From Streptomyces spongiicola (lineage in GTDB: Bacteria > Actinomycetota > Actinomycetes > Streptomycetales > Streptomycetaceae), in assembly GCF_003122365.1 (NCBI RefSeq), contig NZ_CP029254.1, positions 3,048,501 through 3,112,500 on the forward strand: DNA of 64,000 nt. The letters are read 5' to 3'. Positions 25,162 through 33,532 of the stretch are shown here, in pieces. Below the pieces are notes generated by a model that made no database searches, had not been told where the DNA came from, and saw only the letters and a list, made by a program, of their open reading frames with translations. The position numbers and the translations under genes were made by a program. Numbering within the stretch: the stretch's first letter is position 1; each line of letters opens with the position of its first letter.

Positions 25162-25202
25162 AGCATGCCAGCGGACAGCGAAACAAGCAAGCGTGCTTGC
25201 TT
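25162..25202 (-). promoter_or_regulatory. Operon promoter overlapped by an 18-bp palindromic operator
   Basis: The inverted repeat AAGCAAGC-GT-GCTTGCTT (25185-25202) is the kind of site bound by TetR proteins of acyl-CoA catabolism. Read on the minus strand, its distal half supplies a -35 TTGCTT (25190-25185), followed by a 17-bp spacer and -10 CATGCT (25167-25162), 36 bp before the GTG of the first gene. A repressor bound here would block the promoter. The operator also overlaps the stop codon of the EamA gene. Confidence 0.65.
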
Positions 25203-26230
25203 TACTTTCTCGCCGTACGGCCCGCGCCCACCTGGGTGCGCACCGCGCCCATACTCGCCGCGACGACCAGGGCGATCGCCAGCGCGTCGCCGGCGGACAG
25301 CGCCTGGTGCAGCACGAGGAACCCGGCCGTCGCGGCGATCGCCGGCTCCAGGCTCATCAGCACGGCGAAGGTGGGCGCGGGCAGCCGCCGCAGGGCGAGC
25401 AGCTCCAGCGTGTACGGCAGCACGGACGACATCAGCGCGACCAGGAGGCCCAGCCCGATCGTGGACGGGACGAGCAGCTTGCCGCCCGCCTCGGCGAGGC
25501 CGAACGGCAGACTGAGGACGGCGCCGACCGCCATCGCCAGGGCCAGCCCGTCGGCCTGCGGGAAGCGGCGTCCGGTGCGGGCGCTGAACACGATGTACGC
25601 CGCCCACATCACACCCGCGCCGAGCGCGAACGCGGCACCGACCGGATCGAGCCGGTCGAAGCCCCCGCCGCTCAGCAGGACGACGCCGCCGAGCGCGAGG
25701 CCCGCCCAGACGAGGTTCACCAGCCGCCGGGAGACGATCACGGAGAGCGCCAGCGGGCCGAGCACCTCGAGGGTCACCGCAGCGCCCAGCGGAATCCGGT
25801 CGACGGCCTGGTAGAACAGCATGTTCATGCCCGCCATCGCCGCGCCGAAGGCGACGACCGTCCCCCAGCCGTCGCGGGAGTGGCCGCGGAGCCGGGGCCG
25901 GCAGACCAGCAGCAGCACGACGGCGGCGAGGACCAGCCGGAGCGTGACGACTCCGAGCGCCCCCGCGCGGGGCATCAGCAGCACGGCCACGGCCGCGCCG
26001 AACTGCACGGACAGACCTCCGGCGACGACCAGGGCCACCGGCCCGAGCGAACCCCGGGCGCGCCGTGCACCCGGCCCCAGTTCGCCCGACCCCAGTTCAC
26101 CCGGCCCCAGTTCACCCGACCTCAGCCCACCGGCGGCCTCCGGGAGGGCGACCGTGGCGGCCGCCACCCGCTCCGCGCCCTCGCGGCCGCCACCACCCGG
26201 GGACGCATCCGCGCCACGGAGCCTGCCCAT
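25202..26230 (-). CDS. EamA/DMT-family transporter (RhtA-like)
   Basis: 342 aa, ATG 26230 after AAGGGGG. Ten hydrophobic segments form two EamA repeats; VTLEVLGPLALSVI and TFAVLMSLEPAIAATAGFL are typical for the RhtA-like threonine/homoserine exporters. Residues 1-60 are a non-conserved hydrophilic extension containing GELGPGELGSGELGPG, coded by a 15-bp repeat (26071-26124). The gene is divergent from a LysR gene that probably controls it. Substrate unknown. Confidence 0.85.
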   Translation of the reverse strand: MGRLRGADASPGGGGREGAERVAAATVALPEAAGGLRSGELGPGELGSGELGPGARRARGSLGPVALVVAGGLSVQFGAAVAVLLMPRAGALGVVTLRLVLAAVVLLLVCRPRLRGHSRDGWGTVVAFGAAMAGMNMLFYQAVDRIPLGAAVTLEVLGPLALSVIVSRRLVNLVWAGLALGGVVLLSGGGFDRLDPVGAAFALGAGVMWAAYIVFSARTGRRFPQADGLALAMAVGAVLSLPFGLAEAGGKLLVPSTIGLGLLVALMSSVLPYTLELLALRRLPAPTFAVLMSLEPAIAATAGFLVLHQALSAGDALAIALVVAASMGAVRTQVGAGRTARK

Positions 26231-26248
26231 CGATCCCCCTTCGTCCAC

Positions 26249-26269
26249 TTGAATAAACCCGCAATTCAA
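26249..26269. promoter_or_regulatory. Inverted repeat in the EamA/LysR divergent promoter
   Basis: TTGAAT-N9-ATTCAA in an AT-rich patch fits the form of a LysR box. On the minus strand the adjoining TATTTT (26273-26268) can serve as -10 for the EamA gene. Confidence 0.45.
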
Positions 26270-26386
26270 AATACTGCACCGGAAGCCACTGCACAGGACG
26301 CACCCGCCCCACCTCGCCCCCTTCACGCTACGGAAGCCCGCGCCACCCGTGAAATGCCGATTGGTCTGCGGTTATGCTCCGCACAC

Positions 26387-27244
26387 ATGAGCATCGAGCT
26401 GCGTCATCTCCGCTGCTTCCTCGCCGTCGCGGAGGAACGGAGCCTGACCCGGGCCGCCACCGCACTGCACCTCACCCAGCCGGCCGTCTCCCGCACGCTC
26501 GCCGCGCTGGAACGGCACCTCGGCGTGCGCCTCGTCGACCGTTCCACCCACCACCTGCACCTCACCGCCGAGGGCCGGGCGTTCCACGAGCAGGCCGCCG
26601 CCGCGGTGGCCGCCTTCGACGACGCCCTCGACCCCGCGCGGCTGCGCCGCCGGCCCCTGCGCCTCGGGCACGCCTGGTCCGCCTTCGGCGCGTTCACCAC
26701 CCCCCTGCTACGCCGCTGGCAGCGGGAACACCCGGAAACGCCGCTGGAACTCCTCCGTATCGACGACCGCACGGCGGGGCTGGCGCGCGGCGAGGTGGAC
26801 GCCGCCGTGCTGCGCGGCACGGTCGACACCCCCGGACTGGTGACGGCACCGCTGTTCACCGAGCCCCGGGTCGCCGCCGTCACCTCCGACGGGCCGCTCG
26901 CCGGCCGCACCTCACTGACGCTCGCCGATCTGGCCGCCGTCCCGGTCATCCTCAACACCGTCTCCGGGCTGACGACCCCCGACCTCTGGCCCGCCCATTC
27001 CAGGCCGGCGGCCACACTGACCGTCGGCAACACCGACGACTGGCTGACGGCGATCGCCGCGGGCCGCGGCGCCGGGGCGTCCGCGGCGTCGACGGCGGAG
27101 ATGCACCCCCACCCGGGCGTCACCTACCGTCCGCTCACCGACGCACCCCCGGTCCCGGTGCTCCTCGCCTGGCGCGCCACCGCACCGCACCCGGCGCTCG
27201 GAGCACTGGCGGCGCTGGCGCGCGAACTCGGCGCCGAGGGCTGA
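26387..27244 (+). CDS. LysR-family transcriptional regulator
   Basis: 285 aa, ATG 26387. N-terminal winged HTH (ELRHLRCFLAVAEERSLTRA, then LHLTQPAVSRTLAALERHLG), followed by a periplasmic-binding-protein-like effector domain (~90-285). A TATGCT -10 at 26373-26378 puts the transcription start at or next to the ATG, so the mRNA is probably leaderless. It likely controls the divergent EamA exporter and itself. Confidence 0.92.
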   Translation: MSIELRHLRCFLAVAEERSLTRAATALHLTQPAVSRTLAALERHLGVRLVDRSTHHLHLTAEGRAFHEQAAAAVAAFDDALDPARLRRRPLRLGHAWSAFGAFTTPLLRRWQREHPETPLELLRIDDRTAGLARGEVDAAVLRGTVDTPGLVTAPLFTEPRVAAVTSDGPLAGRTSLTLADLAAVPVILNTVSGLTTPDLWPAHSRPAATLTVGNTDDWLTAIAAGRGAGASAASTAEMHPHPGVTYRPLTDAPPVPVLLAWRATAPHPALGALAALARELGAEG

Positions 27245-27363
27245 AGGGAGGCGGCACGGCGACCGGTCGCGACTCGGGCCGACCCGGCCGCCCGTTGCGC
27301 CCCGGAGCGGTCGGTTGCACGCCTACGCGGTCTGTTGAGCCCCGACGCGACCCGACCGGCCCC

Positions 27364-27390
27364 GTGCCGCGTCGGGCAGGGCTTGCCCGT
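27364..27390 (+). repeat. Left end repeat of the bacteriocin island
   Basis: Twenty-five of 27 bases match the left end of the 189-bp element at 52449-52637 (core GTGCCGCGTCRGGCAGGG). In inverted orientation the motif returns at 33492-33520. It lies 120 bp after the LysR stop. The flanking DNA on the island side shows no further match to the small element. Confidence 0.6.
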
Positions 27391-27557
27391 TTCTCACACT
27401 CTTACGCCCCCGTACTGACAAGCGCCGTCACCTCGACCAGGCCGAGCCAGGCGGACGCAATCGGCACCGGCAGAGGCCCGGTGTCCGGCGCGGCCACCGA
27501 CCGCATCGCCGGGGCCAGTTCGCTCTGTGGCGCTTCCTCCTCACCCGTACCGTGAAC

Positions 27558-27722
27558 CTACGCCCGCAGAGTCTCGGCCTCGGCAGCCCGTCGCCGCCGG
27601 AAGGCGGCCTGCCGGCACTTCGCCGAACACGTCTGCCGCGTCCCGCTACGGCCCTGCACCAACTCCGTGCCACAGATCTCGCACCGTGCCGTCGCAACCC
27701 TCTCGGGTTCGACAGGTAACAA
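27558..27722 (-). pseudogene. Small Cys4 zinc-ribbon protein or gene remnant
   Basis: A 54-codon frame (possible TTG start 27722, stop TAG 27558-27560) encodes a CEICGTE...CSAKCRQAAFRRRR pattern, C-x2-C ... C-x3-C, as in small zinc-ribbon proteins found at the ends of actinobacterial mobile elements. There is no ATG/GTG start and no good SD, and a stop lies a few codons upstream, so it is more likely a remnant than a working gene. Confidence 0.4.
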
Positions 27723-27856
27723 TCCGGAACGATGCAGAGGTGCCCCCGTCTACATCCCCCACCGGAATGGAACGCGGCCTCGGGGTTCGTCGGCGCACCC
27801 CTCCTTCGGCTCGGCGACGGGTACCACGCCCGCTCGGACGGGGCCAGGCTCCGAAG

Positions 27857-29317
27857 TCAGGACGGCGGGCCGGGTGTGCACCTCTCGTACACGAGCACCC
27901 TCCTGCCGCGGACCTGCTCGTCGTCCACCGGCCGGAAGTGCTCCCGGAGCGTGGACATCTTGGCCCTGTCCCGCGCCGAACTCGCCGGCCTGGAGACGTC
28001 TTCCGCGTCGGTGACGAGGATGACGCGCTGCCGAGCGAGTATCTCGGCCCGTATGCGGGCGGCATCCCGTTCCACTCCCTTCAGCGTCGCGGAGCGTTCC
28101 GGCGTGTCCTCCAGAGCGATGTCCTGTAGGCCCGTGAACGCGTGCGGGGAGACCAGCTTGGTGTCCCGCCGCGCCGCCGGGACGAACAGCACGGCGTCGC
28201 CGGGCCTCTCCCACCGCTCCACCCGCTGCGCAGCCGCCAGGACGTCGTCCACCCGGCTGTGCGGGGAGCGTTTCGCGATCGCCTGCGGCAACAGGGCCAC
28301 CGAGGCGACGGCGACCGCGACGGGAACGACCCAGTGCGCGGCGTTCCGCGACCGGCGTTGCACCGCCCCGACCAGCGCGCCGAGTACGACACCGATCATC
28401 AGGGCCAAGCCCAGCAGGCTGAAGAGCACATACCGGTCCACGAAGAGAGGCTTGAACAGCGAGAGCCCGATGAGGCCGAGCTGCGGGACCGCGAGCAGGG
28501 GAAGACCGACGGCCGCTGCCGACAGCCGTCGCGCCCGGGGCCGGTCCAGCAGGGTTCCGACGCCTGCGATGGCCAGCAGTACCGCCGGCCCGATCAGCAT
28601 GTGCCAGGTCAGCGGAGGTATCCAGGAGACCTGCCCGGACTGGGTACGGCTGAAGAAGATCAGTGGCGTCACACCTGCCGTTGCCGCCGTGGATGCGGCG
28701 GCCCAGCGAACCCACGTCCCGCGCTCCGCCCGTGCCCATACCAGGGTCGCCAGGTGCGCGGGCAGTATCAGCAACGAGAGCCAGTTCAGCAGGCCGCACA
28801 CCAGGACCGTGCAGCCGTAGGCGGCCCAGCGACCCCAACGGTTCGTTCCCCCCTGCAGTATCGACACGAGCAGCAGTGTCGAGAGCCCTGCGCCCGCCGC
28901 CACCAGCGCGTACGGACGGCCTTCCTGAAGGTGGAACTGCACGGAGGGAATCAACCCGACCGCCATGCCTCCGCCCAGCCCCACCGGATTCCCGGAAAGC
29001 CGCCGCCCGATTTCCGCCACGCATGCCGCTCCCGCGGCGACCGCGAGCACGGAAGGCAGCCGTAACACGGTGGTCGAAGGGCCGAACCCCTCGAACAGCG
29101 CGTGCATGAACAGGTAATAGAGGGCGTGGACGACGTCGACGTGTTCCAGCATGCGCGCTATGTCCCTCGTCGACCGGAGTGCGACCTGCCAGGTCGCGGC
29201 TTCGTCACGCCAGACACTGCCTTCCCTGGACAGGCCCCACAAACCGAGCACGACGGTCCACAGGAAAGGGACAAGCCAGACTAAGACACTCCGCCGAGAG
29301 CGGAGGCGGATCAACAT
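27857..29317 (-). CDS. Multi-pass membrane glycosyltransferase-like protein (GT39/ArnT-like)
   Basis: 486 aa from ATG 29317 (MLIRLRSRR); upstream in-frame codons lack membrane or family features. About ten to twelve hydrophobic segments. WRDEAATWQ in the first outer loop (~residues 35-43) matches the acidic motif of PMT/ArnT-type polyprenyl-phosphate glycosyltransferases. The C-terminal ~130 residues are soluble. The expected role is transfer of a sugar from a lipid carrier to a cell-surface acceptor. It is divergent from the bacteriocin gene and shares its promoter region; an envelope-modification or self-protection role is possible but inferred. Confidence 0.65.
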   Translation of the reverse strand: MLIRLRSRRSVLVWLVPFLWTVVLGLWGLSREGSVWRDEAATWQVALRSTRDIARMLEHVDVVHALYYLFMHALFEGFGPSTTVLRLPSVLAVAAGAACVAEIGRRLSGNPVGLGGGMAVGLIPSVQFHLQEGRPYALVAAGAGLSTLLLVSILQGGTNRWGRWAAYGCTVLVCGLLNWLSLLILPAHLATLVWARAERGTWVRWAAASTAATAGVTPLIFFSRTQSGQVSWIPPLTWHMLIGPAVLLAIAGVGTLLDRPRARRLSAAAVGLPLLAVPQLGLIGLSLFKPLFVDRYVLFSLLGLALMIGVVLGALVGAVQRRSRNAAHWVVPVAVAVASVALLPQAIAKRSPHSRVDDVLAAAQRVERWERPGDAVLFVPAARRDTKLVSPHAFTGLQDIALEDTPERSATLKGVERDAARIRAEILARQRVILVTDAEDVSRPASSARDRAKMSTLREHFRPVDDEQVRGRRVLVYERCTPGPPS

Positions 29318-29636
29318 CTTCAAAGTCGGTCGCCCCCCGGCCGGCCAAATCAACGCAGTCGTTCGCAAATCGTGGCGCACGGCGCGAATCCGGTGACGGG
29401 CAGGCCGCCGACAGCGCCTGGGTGATCCTATCCGAAAGGATCGCCACAGGGCGGGGAGGTGGCGACATACAGGCGTCGGGGCTCCATGCGAGGCGACGTT
29501 TTCACGCCATGAAGGCCTCGAATTGACGCAAAATCGAGAGACGTGAGGCAAAACGGATCAGAGAATTCCGGAGTCAACTTCGCCGAGTCGGGCGGGAATG
29601 GCCGATTCCGCCATCAGGATGCGGCGGAATAGTGAC

Positions 29637-29693
29637 GGTGATCCAGGTCACCCCAATACTCGGTTGACGGTTCATCGAGGCATTGACAAAGAT
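29637..29693 (+). promoter_or_regulatory. Candidate promoter and operator of the bacteriocin gene
   Basis: -35 TTGACG (29664-29669), 18-bp spacer, -10 AAAGAT (29688-29693), about 40 bp before the bacteriocin ATG. Just upstream GGTGA-N6-TCACC (29637-29652) is a small inverted repeat that could be an operator. The rest of the ~417-bp divergent spacer (29318-29734) is relatively AT-rich and holds no gene. Confidence 0.45.
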
Positions 29694-29734
29694 CTCGACT
29701 CGGAAAATCGAGCAACACACAAGGGGAAGCGTTC

Positions 29735-30028
29735 ATGAAGAAGAGAACTGCTCTGAAGGCCACGCTCGCCTCTGCGGCGCTGATTCTCGGTGCGGCCGCT
29801 CCGGCGATGGCCATCACGGTGGACGTCGGCGGCGGCCGTTGGACCTACGACCAGGGCGCGAACAGTGCTTGGTCGAACTACTACCACTCGGCCAACAAGC
29901 ACGCGTCCTCGGTGAAGATTGGCGCCAACATCTTCCGGAGCGGTTGCACTTCGGCCGGTAGCTGGTCGCTGGCGTCCGGAGGTAAGAACGGTGGCGCCAT
30001 CAACTGGTACTACGACCCCAGCTGCTGA
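29735..30028 (+). CDS. Lactococcin 972-family bacteriocin precursor
   Basis: 97 aa, ATG 29735 behind AAGGGGAAG. Sec signal peptide MKKRTALKAT...APAMA with cleavage after Ala26 leaves a 71-residue mature peptide. The mature part has the family pattern: aromatic-Gly start GGGRWTYDQG, the SNYYHSANKHASSV block (47-60), an SGC...SAGSW stretch and a terminal WYYDPSC. Lactococcin 972 binds lipid II and blocks septum formation in dividing Gram-positive cells (family knowledge). Two Cys (71 and 97) could form a disulfide, unlike the prototype as I recall it. Downstream genes are the usual membrane partner and ABC ATPase. Confidence 0.9.
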   Translation: MKKRTALKATLASAALILGAAAPAMAITVDVGGGRWTYDQGANSAWSNYYHSANKHASSVKIGANIFRSGCTSAGSWSLASGGKNGGAINWYYDPSC

Positions 30029-30100
30029 TTCACCGCGCTCAGATCGTGAGAGTGTGCAGCCGGTAGATTCCACCGAGTAAGCCGAAGCTCCGGTCCGACG

Positions 30101-30135
30101 CGGCTACGGGTGTACAGTCCTACTACCCGTAGCCG
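30101..30135 (+). terminator. Terminator/attenuator between bacteriocin and immunity genes
   Basis: CGGCTACGGGT (30101-30111) and its perfect complement (30125-30135), loop 13 nt, then a T-rich tail TGTCTTGCCTCTCTTTGTTT. It lies 73 bp after the bacteriocin stop and would give more bacteriocin mRNA than transporter mRNA. The GTG at 30110 lies in the stem, so it is not the start of the next gene. Confidence 0.8.
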
Positions 30136-30199
30136 TGTCTTGCCTCTCTTTGTTTCACCTGACATGCACACCCCCCGGAACTTCGAAATAAGATGGGCA

Positions 30200-32302
30200 A
30201 TGCTACAGCGAGGTATCAGGTTCGTTCACGTCGTCACACTGCTTTTCTCCGCATTGCTTGCCTTCCTCTTCGTGCGAAGCCTCGACGAGAGCCGAGTTCT
30301 GGGAAGCGTCGCCCTTGTCGACGTGATCGACTCCGATGCCTCGGCGAGTTCCGCGCGCGTCGTGGACGTCGTGGAATCGGTCGTGTCCGGGAGTCGAATC
30401 GGCGTGGCCCGCGAGATCCCGGATCTGAAGAATCCCGAGGGGCTCCGGCACCTTTACCTCGCGACGGGAGACCGCGGGTCGGCAACTGCGGCCTGGATGG
30501 ACGAGGGGTACCCGTCGTTCAGCCGGAACGTCGAGACCCGTGTCCATCCCCTGTCCGACATCAAGCACCTCGATCCTCGCGGCGCGTACCACGTCTTCGG
30601 GCCTCCGGAAGCCGTCGACGCCCTGGTCGCCGAGTTCGGCAAGCTCGGGCTCCGTGTCAACGTTGCGTACCCGCTGTCCTATACGACCCTGGCGACCGAC
30701 TACGCCGGCGATCCCCTGCCCTGGTCCCTGGGCGTCATGGCCCTCGCCGTCGTGACCCTGACCGGGGCCAGTGTCCTGCTCCGAGCCAAGACGTACGCCG
30801 TCCTTCGCCTGCAGGGCATGTCCTACACCGACATCCTGGTTCGCGATCTGAGGCAGACAGCGGGCTTCCGGCTCGTCTCCTCGGGTGGCGTGGTGGCGGT
30901 GGCGCTCGGTGTCCTGCGCCTCTACAACGACTGGGCCAGACTCGGCCTGTTCGCCTCGATCGCCCTGGGAATCGCCGCCCTCCTGACCGTCCTTGTGCTC
31001 GCCTCCCACGCCGCGGTACTCGCGCTCGTCTTCCGGGTCGGAATCCTCTCGTCGCTGAAGGGCGAACTGCCCACACGAGCAGCGACCATCAGCCTCTACG
31101 TGGTCCGCGTGCCGGCACTCCTCCTCGCTCTGAGCATCGCGTTGAGCGTTGCCATGGCCGGTCAGAACGTCCTGAAGCGGCAGGAGAACCGCGACGCCTA
31201 CCGAAGCGTAGGGGAGGCCGTGTCGATTCGTCTCAGCAGTGCGTTCGCCACCCGACCCGACGAACTGGACCGAAAGGTCGGGCCGTGGCTCCGGGCGGCC
31301 GATACGCGAGGCGAGATCGTCGTAGCCGGCCGGGGAGACCTCCAGATGGCGGCACCGAATGCGAACCTGCCGGCAGGCGAGATCCTCATCGCGAACGAGA
31401 CCTACGTCCGTGAGCAGCAGGTTCTCGACCAGGAGGGCCGACGTTACGTCCCCGAAGCCGGCGGCACGAAGACCTCGCAGCCCCGCCCCGTGCGCGTGCT
31501 CATCCCCGCCTCCTACGCACCTCACACGAAGGCGATCACCAAGGCGGTCTCCGACAAGCTCGACCCAGGGCGTGGCCGGAACATCCCCGTCGAGACTCTC
31601 GGAGCGAAGAACGGGCAGCGACTGTTCGGGTACAACACCGGTGCCTTGGTCTACAGCTCGACACACCCCGCGAACGAGGACAGATCACTGATGCGCGATC
31701 CGATCGTGGTCGTGGTCCCCAACGGGTCGGACTTCCTCACCGACGACGCCTACGTCACCTTCGCGACCCAGGAAGGCGTCGTCTTTCCCGACCCCGGCGA
31801 CGTCCTGAGCGCCATCGAATCGGTCGGGCTGGAGGACTACGTTTCGTCCGTCTCCCCGGTCGGACAGCGGATCGCGGCGGAGTTGAGCGACGCGGTCGGC
31901 GACTTCCGGATGCAGATGTTCAACCTGGCCCTCGCGGTGACGGTCCTGCTGGTCGCCGGGGTCGGGATCTGCATCATCTACACGCGGAAGAACGCGCAGG
32001 CCATCTTCGTGCGTCACTTCAGCGGATGGACGTTCGCCGCATCCCACCGCTTCGTTCTTGCGGTGGAGACAGCCATCGCGATCGTCTTCGCGATACGGAT
32101 TCCCATCGAGGTGTGGCAGCAGAACCGTGAGATCGCCGAGTTCACCGAGGCAGGTCTGCCGGCCCCCTTCCCCCCGCTGCACGTCGAGTTCGCAGACCTG
32201 AGCGTCATCGCCGGCCTGGCCGTGGTCGAACTCGCCGTGATCCTCCTCGCTCTGTCGGCGCTGCACCGCCGCATCGTGAAGGAAGGCTCGTCCGAGGCGT
32301 GA
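30200..32302 (+). CDS. Bacteriocin-associated integral membrane protein (DUF1430/TIGR01654-like), putative immunity/export permease
   Basis: 700 aa from ATG 30200 (MLQRGIRFVH), chosen because family members begin with a short basic segment followed directly by a membrane helix (here ~8-26); ATG 30164 is an alternative. A large extracytoplasmic domain (~30-165), a group of helices ~175-320 with a central YAVLRLQGMSYTDILVRDLR loop of FtsX/MacB type, a second soluble domain (~350-580) and a last three-helix set. This is the standard partner of lactococcin-972 genes and is presumed to confer immunity or export together with the downstream ATPase. Confidence 0.82.
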   Translation: MLQRGIRFVHVVTLLFSALLAFLFVRSLDESRVLGSVALVDVIDSDASASSARVVDVVESVVSGSRIGVAREIPDLKNPEGLRHLYLATGDRGSATAAWMDEGYPSFSRNVETRVHPLSDIKHLDPRGAYHVFGPPEAVDALVAEFGKLGLRVNVAYPLSYTTLATDYAGDPLPWSLGVMALAVVTLTGASVLLRAKTYAVLRLQGMSYTDILVRDLRQTAGFRLVSSGGVVAVALGVLRLYNDWARLGLFASIALGIAALLTVLVLASHAAVLALVFRVGILSSLKGELPTRAATISLYVVRVPALLLALSIALSVAMAGQNVLKRQENRDAYRSVGEAVSIRLSSAFATRPDELDRKVGPWLRAADTRGEIVVAGRGDLQMAAPNANLPAGEILIANETYVREQQVLDQEGRRYVPEAGGTKTSQPRPVRVLIPASYAPHTKAITKAVSDKLDPGRGRNIPVETLGAKNGQRLFGYNTGALVYSSTHPANEDRSLMRDPIVVVVPNGSDFLTDDAYVTFATQEGVVFPDPGDVLSAIESVGLEDYVSSVSPVGQRIAAELSDAVGDFRMQMFNLALAVTVLLVAGVGICIIYTRKNAQAIFVRHFSGWTFAASHRFVLAVETAIAIVFAIRIPIEVWQQNREIAEFTEAGLPAPFPPLHVEFADLSVIAGLAVVELAVILLALSALHRRIVKEGSSEA

Positions 32303-32353
32303 CCCCTCGAGAACCGAAGCAACCCCCGCCCCCCATCCAGCCGGAGTGAGATT

Positions 32354-33010
32354 GTGATTGACATCGAGGGACTGTCGAAGAAATTCGGCGAACGGACACT
32401 GTGGCACGACGTCAGCCTGACGGTCGGTCAAGGCGAGATGCTCGCCCTCATCGGTCCGAGCGGCTCTGGCAAGTCGACCCTCCTGAACTGCCTGGGGCTG
32501 CTCGACAGGCCGAACGCCGGAGCCATCCGCCACGAGGGCAGGGACATCACACGATTCAGCAGGCGTGAGGCACGCCTCTTCCGCAGGGATGTTCTCGGCT
32601 ATCTCTTCCAGGGGTACGCCCTCATCGAGAACGCGACCGTGGAGGAGAACCTCGAAGTGGCCGTAAAGCCACGCCGTGCGCTACGGGGCAAGACCGGACA
32701 GTCCCTCGGGCAAGCACTCCAGCGCGTCGGGCTGGCCGGGCGGCACAAGGAGACAGTCCACCGTCTCAGCGGTGGCGAGCAGCAGCGAGTGGCCCTCGCC
32801 CGCCTCATCGTCCAGCAGCCGACGCTCGTCCTCGCGGACGAGCCGACCGCCGCCCTCGACCGTGACAACACCGCCATGGTCCTGGACTCGCTCCGGGAGA
32901 TGAGCAGATCCGGGTGCGCGGTGGTGATCGCCACCCATGACGACACCGTCCGCGAGGCCTGTGACAACGTGTTCGCCGTGGGAGCGCCGCTTGCGTCCCA
33001 GTCTTCCTGA
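32354..33010 (+). CDS. Bacteriocin export/immunity ABC transporter ATP-binding protein
   Basis: 218 aa, GTG 32354 after GGAGTGAG, 51 bp after the membrane gene. Walker A GPSGSGKST (34-42), Q-loop YLFQGYALIENATVEENL, signature LSGGEQQR, Walker B LVLADEPT and H-loop IATHD are all intact. LolD/MacB-type short ATPase of the lactococcin-972 transporter group (TIGR03608-like). It forms a two-gene unit with the DUF1430 protein. Confidence 0.9.
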   Translation: MIDIEGLSKKFGERTLWHDVSLTVGQGEMLALIGPSGSGKSTLLNCLGLLDRPNAGAIRHEGRDITRFSRREARLFRRDVLGYLFQGYALIENATVEENLEVAVKPRRALRGKTGQSLGQALQRVGLAGRHKETVHRLSGGEQQRVALARLIVQQPTLVLADEPTAALDRDNTAMVLDSLREMSRSGCAVVIATHDDTVREACDNVFAVGAPLASQSS

Positions 33011-33299
33011 ATCCGGCCGCGACCGCGGCACAGGGCGCAACGCAGCCCGGCGCGCTGGGCGCGGGATCCGGGCCGCGGCGGGCACTCCACGGCATGGGAA
33101 CGGCCGGAACCAGACCGGCCCTTGGCTCTGCAGGGGACAAGGCCGCCTCGCGCCTCCGAGATCGTCTCCTCCGCTGCTTCGATGCGGCGATGCGTGCAGC
33201 TTCAGCCGGGCACCCTGCGTACCTCCACGATGGTGTGTCCGTGCCCTGGAAACCTCGCCGCTCCGGCAAGCATGGGACCGAGGCGGAACTGTCCGGCGC

Positions 33300-33443
33300 C
33301 GCGGACGGGAAGTTCGTCGGGACGACCAGCGTGTGCGAGAGGCCGAACGTGATCGGGTTCTTGTACATGAGGATCGCCTCGATCGGGTCGTCACCCACCA
33401 GGCGTTTCACCGTGGCCTCGGCGAAGTGGCGGGCTGACCCGGT
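33300..33443 (-). pseudogene. Protein-like fragment, source unknown
   Basis: On the minus strand about 48 codons read like real protein (ATVKRLVGDDPIEAILMYKN, then PITFGLSHTLVV) and then degrade into Arg/Pro-rich noise. No start or SD and no family recognised. Rest of the 33011-33532 spacer: nothing else recognised besides the right end repeat. Confidence 0.3.
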
Positions 33444-33520
33444 CGATGCGGCAACGCAGCGAGTCGCCGGGCCGGCCGCGCCGGACATCACGACGGGGCG
33501 CATGTCGCCTGACGCGGCCC
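33434..33520 (+). repeat. Right end repeat of the bacteriocin island
   Basis: About 85 bp align with the right half of the small element at 52558-52637 (shared blocks GCGAGTCGCCG, CGACGGGGCG and GACGCGGC), with one ~9-bp extra segment here. Its outer 29 bp are an imperfect inverted copy of the left end at 27364-27390. It ends 12 bp before the HAD phosphatase start. Confidence 0.65.
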
Positions 33521-33532
33521 TAGCATGGGCCG

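Noticed and set aside
30110..30199. GTG 30110 as start of the DUF1430 membrane protein
   Set aside because: It lies inside the terminator stem and has no SD; family N-termini fit ATG 30200.
27364..33520. Transposase or integrase inside the bacteriocin island
   Set aside because: No DDE, serine or tyrosine recombinase motifs were found on either strand; only end repeats and a zinc-ribbon remnant.
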